Assembly (NCBI GenBank): GCA_964020085.1
Contig: OZ026600.1
Coordinates: forward strand, 33,201-97,200
Length of the DNA: 64,000 nt
Origin: Micromussa lordhowensis
Taxonomy: Eukaryota; Cnidaria; Anthozoa; Scleractinia; Lobophylliidae
Reading direction: 5' to 3'
The translations under genes and the position numbers were made by a program. Below the pieces are notes generated by a model. That model was given only the letters and a program-made list of their open reading frames with translations. It made no database searches and was not told the origin of the DNA. Within the stretch, counting starts at the first letter, position 1. Every line of letters starts with the position of its first letter. Shown piece after piece: positions 33,249 to 64,000 of this stretch.

Positions 33249-33441
33249 TAGTATCACCCAACTAGTGGACTGTCTAATGCAAATCCTGCATTTGTATTGG
33301 CTACGCTACTCGAGGACTATTAGGCTCGAGCGCCATCGAGCGTGACGCTTTCTTTCGTTTTAGTCCCAAATAAATATTTCTTCAACTTACCTTTGCTAAC
33401 TTTCTTATTGCCATTTCTGTCCGACTAGTTGGATGATACTA
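33249..33441. mobile_element. MITE with TTAGTATCAYCCAACTAGT ends
   Basis: About 193 bp, inverted ends of about 25 bp (TTAGTATCAYCCAACTAGT then GGAC). No coding content. It follows the truncated MITE directly. Further palindromes (CAATTAGACCC...GGGTCTAATTG at 33446-33484; CCAGCCGAG...CTCGGCTGG) lie just right of it. Confidence 0.7.
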
Positions 33442-33475
<34 letters not shown>

Positions 33476-33679
33476 GTCTAATTGCCAACGAGCCAGCCGA
33501 GTGAAGACGCTCGGCTGGCGAGGCGGCAGAGAATAGTGCCGCGCGAAGAATGGCGTATGCGAAAAAATTCTCGATCGAGCTCTGAAAGTGTAACTGTAAG
33601 GTGTAAGATGTAACAATGGCTCAGTTTGAGCCAATTGCAAGGACGGAACTATTCGAGCTATTGTAGCTTTTAGCCAATC

Positions 33680-34290
33680 AGGAGGCGCGTTACATCTAGA
33701 CTTGTCTCGTGGAATATCATTGTTTTCATCCAACTGTGAACAATTTCATAGTCTCGGAACATATCGAACCATTGTGTTTCCTCTCTCACTTTATCGAAAT
33801 GAAAGTTCAATTGGGGAGCGTACCCTTTACAAAACTCTTCTTCTAATTCGAATATTCAGGAAAACTGTCAGACAAGAGCAAATCCAAGACACAAAATCGA
33901 CACGAAAACGAACCAGCGTGTTCATGAATCGAAACAGTGTATTCCTTCTCTGTTTACCTATATCGAACTGAAAGTTCCATCGGGCAGCTTTTTTGGAAAG
34001 ATTGTGTTCACCAGTCGAACCACTAGAGCAAATCCAGTGTTGATCTAGCATATCGAACTGAAGGTTGAGTCGGCAGTAGTGTTTCCGAACAGAACTGAAC
34101 GAGCGTGTTTATCATACAGTCGAATCCAGTGTTCAAAACACAAATCGGATCTGTTTTGCCACAGAATTAAACGAGTCGTGTTCATCAATCAAACTAGCGT
34201 GTTCACTTTCACTTTGACTTTGCCCATCATATTGAACTGAAAGTTCGACCGAGCAGCGATACATTCCAATACTCTTGATATTCAGGGATT
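33680..34290. repeat. Diverged tandem repeats around ATCGAACTGAAAGTTC
   Basis: At least four spaced copies of TATCGAAMTGAAAGTTC with CGTGTTCAT and CAGTGT segments between. Irregular spacing; no gene. Confidence 0.6.
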
Positions 34291-34444
34291 GCGTGACGAA
34301 CGTTACCGGCCGGTAAACGCGTAATAATTTTCTCTCGGTAATGTTTGCAACAGAAGAGAACCAAAAATCCGTTATGCTGTATTAATAAACCCCTTATTAT
34401 AGCACAAATTATTCGCTCGTTGGCACTCTATCGATAGGTATACC

Positions 34445-34560
34445 TAGTTGTTAAATAAATTTCGGTCAATCGGTCTGACCTTGTGGCGATCAACGTAACC
34501 ACTGCGTTTTACGATCCTTTCAAATATCCTGGACTTGGAGTGATGTCATCCCAATAAATG
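34445..34560. repeat. Fragment of the intergenic repeat block
   Basis: Matches 29322-29490: CGGTCAATCGGTCTGACC, GTAACCACTGCGTTTTACG, GGACTTGGAG. Confidence 0.75.
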
Positions 34561-37240
34561 GAAATTTCATTCAGCAACTGTCCGACATGTTTTCTTGCCG
34601 AGATGGCAATGGCTGTGAGCTTAGTAACCAGGTCTCGAAAATGTCAACAATTTGAGAAGATTGATGGCCCATTCTGATAGCATGTTTTAATAAAGTTTCG
34701 ATAATAAAGTTTCGATATTAATATTAATCTTTGGCTTATAAGACAAACTTACACCTGCTAAAAACACCCTTGATTTTATCTTTAAGCGGTTATAACTCAA
34801 GAACGAGCTCGGTGACCCCCATTTTTTATTATCAAATTGTAATCAGCATGATAAGATGGGTTTCAGGTTTTCAGGTATGGGTTTCAGAGCAACCTTAAAT
34901 TTTCGAAAATTTAAGGTGGCTCTGAACCCCCTCTGTAGATGTCTTGGAAAGTACTGGAAACTGTTTTGAGCCACCTTGAAGGAATTGGTTGCAACTGTGA
35001 AAGCTCATCTTCTTGAGAACAACTTTGGGCTGAGAACGTCTTGGAAATACATTTCTCTTTCGGAAAAACACAGGTTAAGATGTCTATTCCCTAAAACCAT
35101 AAAATTATTTGATCCAAATATGGACAGCTTATAGTGACGAAATTATATGGTATGTGTCTTAATATGTAAAAAAATATGTTTTACGATTTTTGGAACTCTC
35201 TGGTAATTCATTTCGAAATGCTTTGACATTAAATCTTACGTACATACATACTTTATTTAATAAAGCAGGTTAATAAGAATGGCAGCAAATGCTGACATGG
35301 ACCTGCTCTAACAATGAGCGAGTGAAACATTTGACGTCGTTTTCCACTCACCTGTAAAACAGAATGCCGTCCACTCTTTGTCGACGTTGACTGTTACTTA
35401 TTTCGTTTATTTATGAACACGTGCACAAGGCATAGCAAAACGTCTGTACCGGGCTTAAAAGATGTAAGCCATAAGGATTGTAGCTTTTTTGTGTACACTA
35501 GCGGTATATAACTTTTTTTCTTATTTTTGTTTAATGAACAGATACGCATCACATTTGAGAATGAAAAACAGCGATATTAAAATCGAACGAAGTTTCGATA
35601 AGTTTATGTCATTATAATCAGAATGAAAGTTCAAGATAGAATTGAAATGTACAATAGTAAAAAGAGCATGAGAATATTCGGAGCTGTTAAGTATTCATTG
35701 AAGATATGAATCGAAAAGCAATATTTCTACTGACGGTATTTTCAACTATATTGATCGCAGGGTCCATTTAATTAGCGAACTGTGACTTACAGACAGCTGT
35801 TTGGGACTAAATTGAATACCGAACTTCTAATACTTAAATTCAAAGCATGGACGGACACTTCTCGAATACTTCCTTTATTTTTTACTAGTTATACCATCGT
35901 TTGGCACAGGAATCTTGAGTCCAACTAATGCATCGCACTACTCTAAACTGAAAATTGAACTTAAATAAAACGTGGTAAAATATGGTATTTAACAACAACT
36001 GTCAAATTCCTCACACGCTCATTGGCTAATTGTCATTGTCGATAAGGGTCCAGGCACATGGATCGGTAGCGTGATGACGCCATTCCGCGATCGAGATTGT
36101 TGTGAAAATCGGCAACCTGGTTACACTTGGGTTTGTTAGATCTCGGAAATAAGTAAAAATCCCTTTAAAAAAAATAACTTAAAGCTCTTTAGACGATTTT
36201 CATTCACATTGGATTAAACTGTAATGCGATAATTGGCACAGTCTGCGAAGGAACTTGATGAATTGAATCTGTTTAATCCTGATATTTTCAAAGACCTTAT
36301 ACGTGCGAGTGGACTGAACTAAGAGCATGGATGGTCAAAACGTAAATTCGTGGTTATTTTCCTCAATTTTGCAAACAAAAAATGCGTAAATAAAATTGTT
36401 TGTTAGAAAATACTACAATATTCTCTTATTATTTTGTAAAAAAGACATCTGTGTTATGGTAAGAACGATTTTAGATTCTACCAATCATAGTGATTCCTTT
36501 GGTTGTTTGTTAAGCACAAAATTAGGGGGAGGCCTATGCATATGCAAATAGTAAATGGTGCATAAGCTTACATGTAATTTCTCGAAATTTCTATCGAAAG
36601 TACTTTTTCTATTTCTTTGCCTTACCCAACTTAAAAAGTGCGGTTCCTAATATAATGGCTGTCTTCCCTTTTAGTATTTTTAGTAGTATTATTTTTTAGT
36701 AGTATGCCATGTCTGGAAGAAATGTTATGCCCCATTTGACAATCTAAAAAAAGATGCAACCAAATGTTTCATTGGGAATCACACTTCTAAGGGAAAAGAA
36801 ATCGAAAAGTTTGGAATGACATTAAAGAGCAAAGATACATAAAACGTGAAAAGTGGAAGAACATAGCAAATACCTTGTCATTTGTACACAACAATTGTAA
36901 AGCATACCTGAACTTTACTGTCATTCGAAGAAAAGTCGATTGAGAAAGGAAAACACAATCCATGGCGTCTTAAGGCAACGGAGGAGCGAAAGTAGCTTGA
37001 AATCCATTAAAACCCAGCTGTCGCCTGATTGGTTATTCTCGATCGTTATAAAATTAATGAACGAGACATCAAACACGTAAAATGGCCATTTGAATTTACA
37101 GAGTACTTAAACAAGATGAAATGTGTTTTCTCTTGAAAGGGAAATATGTGAAGATAATTATTGGAAGATAAAGAGTGGAAAAATACATCGCGGTACCTTT
37201 TTGGTTCCTAAATAAATTAAGCTGGGAACTTGTAAATTTT
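34561..37240. other. Intergenic, no gene seen
   Basis: Only a palindrome at about 34884-34926 (CTTAAATTTTCGAAAATTTAAG centre flanked by CAGAGC/GCTCTG) stands out. No coding similarity, no tRNA. Confidence 0.55.
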
Positions 37241-37669
37241 TGAGTGGTATTGGCAAAGAGACGCCAGTGAATTGTAAAGAGGATGGCATTTAATATATCT
37301 TCGATCGGTAATAAGCGGAATCACTCTGGACAAGATTGAGTCAAATACATGTATATCTACATCTGGACATTTGAAGTGTAGGCAGTCCAAATATTTGAAT
37401 ATTTTAAAGATATAACTCGGTCCCCACTTACGGAAATTGAACAGAAGCAAAACATATATATAATGAACGGCTGCAATCAAAATCAAAGCTATGTGTCATG
37501 CCCTTTACCCAGGCAGACAACGAGATGGGGGAGGGAGCAGGTTATTTCTCCACCAAATCTTGGTAGCCTTTCGAAGATGTGGAAATGTGATCGAGGCGAG
37601 TGGTATGTACACGCATCATTTGAAAAGGCATCATTAATGAATAAATAATTAATGACTAAGTATACTTAA

Positions 37670-37705
<36 letters not shown>

Positions 37706-37744
37706 CAGATAGCCAACGAGGCGCGTAGCACCGAGGTGGCTATA

Positions 37745-37781
<37 letters not shown>

Positions 37782-38061
37782 TTTTATATTCGCTGCGGGC
37801 GAGTACGGCCGTGTTCTAAGAACAACTTGCATGGTGAAAGCTTTCCAAACCATTTGAAAATCTTTTAGAGAATACTCCACTACTTTGCCCGTTTTTTTTC
37901 CTCGATAAAGGAGGCTAGACACTCAGGGTTAGAGATTGTTTATTCGTTTGACTTTTAATAGTGTTGCAACAGCTTCCAAATCACCCTAATGGCTGTATAT
38001 TACAAACGTGTTATTTGAAATCCAAAGAGTTCATGTCAAATTTGACTTTTAAAGAAAAATA
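37241..38061. repeat. Intergenic repeat block, copy 3 (shortened, rearranged)
   Basis: 37241-37660 matches parts of copies 1 and 2. 37818-38061 matches 31173-31440, but here it follows rather than precedes the other part. A full CACTCGCGC MITE lies between. Confidence 0.8.
37669..37783. mobile_element. MITE with ACAATTATTCCACTCGCGC ends, full copy
   Basis: Nearly identical to 30328-30443, arms about 38 bp, the same centre. Confidence 0.85.
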
Positions 38062-38840
38062 GTGAAATGAAATTTCTGAAATTAAACCTTGAAAAGCAAT
38101 TTAATAAAAATAACTATTACATATCATGATGTGTATGTGCGGCGTTGTTACTGCTCGAAAAGCATTAACTACTGTGCATGTTTCTATCAAGCAAACCAAG
38201 ATGTATTGTATTAGTAACTGGGAATGTTAAAACCGCTTAAAGCCTGCCGGAGCCGATTCATCGGTCGCAGACTCTTCTCTTCATCGTGTGCTTGCAACAT
38301 CCGTCATCCTGGAGGAAGAACAGCGAATACAAAGAAACAACAAGAGGCCGATATCCTTAGTGTCAATTGATATTCCTAAAATGTGTTGTTTAAAACTGTA
38401 ATGATCAAAATCTACCGCGTTTTTATTAGTTAAATGCTACTTTCCATAAAGAGACGGGCAGACAGATTTATCGATACTCGATCAGCTCCAAAAAGTACGT
38501 GTGATGCTACTCATCGTTAGAATTTTCATTGACGTACTGAAAGGCGACTGACATCTGCTTGTTTTAAATATCCCGCCAGCTATGAAGTTCAAAACAAGAC
38601 TACACATTGACTGATGTCAATCATAATTGAACAACAACCAACAAAATATGAAAACAAGAAACCATGGATCAGAATCCACTAAGGTCAACCATTGGCTGAG
38701 GTCTAGTCATTATACTAAAGTCTTACTTAAGCTTGCAAATTACTTAAAATCACTGGATCGGACTAAAAATATGCCAATACAAATGCTACCAAGCTCATCA
38801 CTCAAAAAAAGCAATATCTACTTTTTGTGACCGCGTATTA
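38062..38840. other. 3' flank of gene A
   Basis: Probable 3' untranslated region of gene A. TTTATT (AATAAA on the minus strand) at about 38422 is a candidate polyadenylation signal, unproven. Confidence 0.45.
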
Positions 38841-62834
<23,994 letters not shown>

Positions 62835-64000
62835 CTTTCTAAGCCTGGAGCTTAGTATTTACAGGATATACAAAACGTATTTACTTTTCTACCCGTGGGC
62901 TAAATTCCTTATCACACTGGAAACGCTAAAGTGACTTCAATCCAATAATGTACTCAAGATTTATTAAATCAAACAATTTTTTATCACCTAGAAAGATACC
63001 TTCTTGACGTATCATTAGAGTACAATGCAATTTTCATAGCGCCCAAAATTGTTCTGAATTTTGAGTTCAATTAATTACCTAACTCGCGCACTTGAAAATC
63101 TTTGGGAGTTAAAAACAACCTGGTTTAATTGTTAAATAAGTCTTAGACGCTTGTGTTGACATTTGCTTCTGCTTAATCAAAAACTGCAATCCGATTGGTT
63201 GATAAGAACAAACTAATCAAACTAAAGATAAGGTATTAACGAAGGCAGCTTTGACTGGTCATACAAGAAAAGAATTAATACGTCATACTTTTGAGAATAG
63301 AAAAGAAAACGTCAGAACAAATTTACAAAAAATTGCAAGCAAACTGCCGCCGATTAATTAAGTTTGTGATTGACAGCTCGGCGTCCTTTCAACGCTTTTG
63401 TTTTCTTTTTCAAGCTATAAGTGGCCCGATAAGCCTGATTAGGCGGTTTGATAAATAATATTGGAATTCCGATGTCTCGTACCTCCAAGGGAAAGGAAAA
63501 TTGGTTTAAGAATTCAGATCGAGTTCGAGGTATAAGGAGTAAAATTACAGTCTTGCTTCGAGTTCTCGATAGGTTCGAAAAATCAAAGGTTCAAGGAATC
63601 GGGTTTTCCAGTTCATTTCGCTCGATACCTTTATCTTATCCTTATGTAAAAGACCCAGTCGAAAGTATAACCCATAACTAGTTACGTTCGGGAAAAACTA
63701 AATACTTGAGACAGCTACATAAGTTCTAAGGCATTGCTTTTTATGGCGAATGCAAAGAGCGGACAAGGTTCTAGAAAGGATTGAAGACAATCTGTGACGT
63801 CAGAAATTTACTTATGTTCTTTTCTTTTGAGATTAATAGGTCTACGAACTCTCCGTCTATTGCGTAAATTTCCGCCTTCATTCTGATGTTGTCCGACAAA
63901 AATGTGCCGAAGAATATATGAGTAAAAAAACGAATAGAAATGAGGAGGCCTATCCCAAAATTTTAAAATGTTTCTTAACAATTCTTCTTCACAATTTTAA
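62835..64000. other. 5' flank of gene A
   Basis: Probable promoter side of gene A. No TATA/initiator or upstream exon can be placed with confidence. A 77-codon plus-strand frame (63448-63681) is not recognised. Confidence 0.45.

Noticed and set aside
63448..63681. 77-codon plus-strand frame as a gene
   Set aside because: Basic, no recognised domain and no splice context; could be repeat-derived, not supportable.

Overview
This is eukaryotic DNA, most likely from an anthozoan cnidarian, perhaps a stony coral. The evidence is two long intron-rich genes with GT/AG splice sites and many exons, AT-rich introns full of (ATT)n tracts, Penelope-like and LINE fragments, small inverted-repeat elements and tRNA-derived SINE-like copies. 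There is no prokaryotic organisation. The species call is inference.

The window holds two tandem, same-strand (minus) genes for polycystin-1-like receptors. Gene A (62834 down to 38841) is complete. I resolved 22 exons whose phases all fit, giving 7968 nt including the stop, or 2655 residues: signal peptide, F5/8C (discoidin) domain, five EGF domains, SEA-like domain, REJ region, GAIN/GPS, first membrane helix, PLAT, five more helices, then the polycystin (TOP) domain and a five-helix channel-like module, 11 helices in all. Gene B (27294 down to 447, running off the left edge) has 17 exons in the window with the same order, and several exons of identical length to those of A (85, 142, 126 and 172 nt). 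It lacks the five EGF exons and has one extra intron in the REJ region. Its terminal channel exon should lie left of base 1.

Layout from left to right: 1-27.3 kb is gene B, with large introns carrying a piggyBac-like element, LINE 3' ends, a Penelope-like element with a nested TAA-flanked MITE, and a hammerhead ribozyme in the sense orientation of the gene. 27.3-38.8 kb is intergenic: repeated blocks, MITEs, a 64-bp perfect palindrome and a SINE-like insertion for which an empty-site copy is also present. 38.8-62.8 kb is gene A, with a foldback minisatellite, Penelope fragments, a 1.7-kb ACTG tetranucleotide array and a TTAA-flanked element in its introns. 62.8-64 kb is 5' flank.

Both proteins are expected at the cell surface. 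The discoidin (and, in A, EGF) region would bind an outside ligand or matrix. REJ-GAIN-GPS would be the self-cleaving regulatory stalk. The 11-helix part would couple to a polycystin-2-type channel. A dibasic (furin-type) site just before the GPS is kept in both copies.
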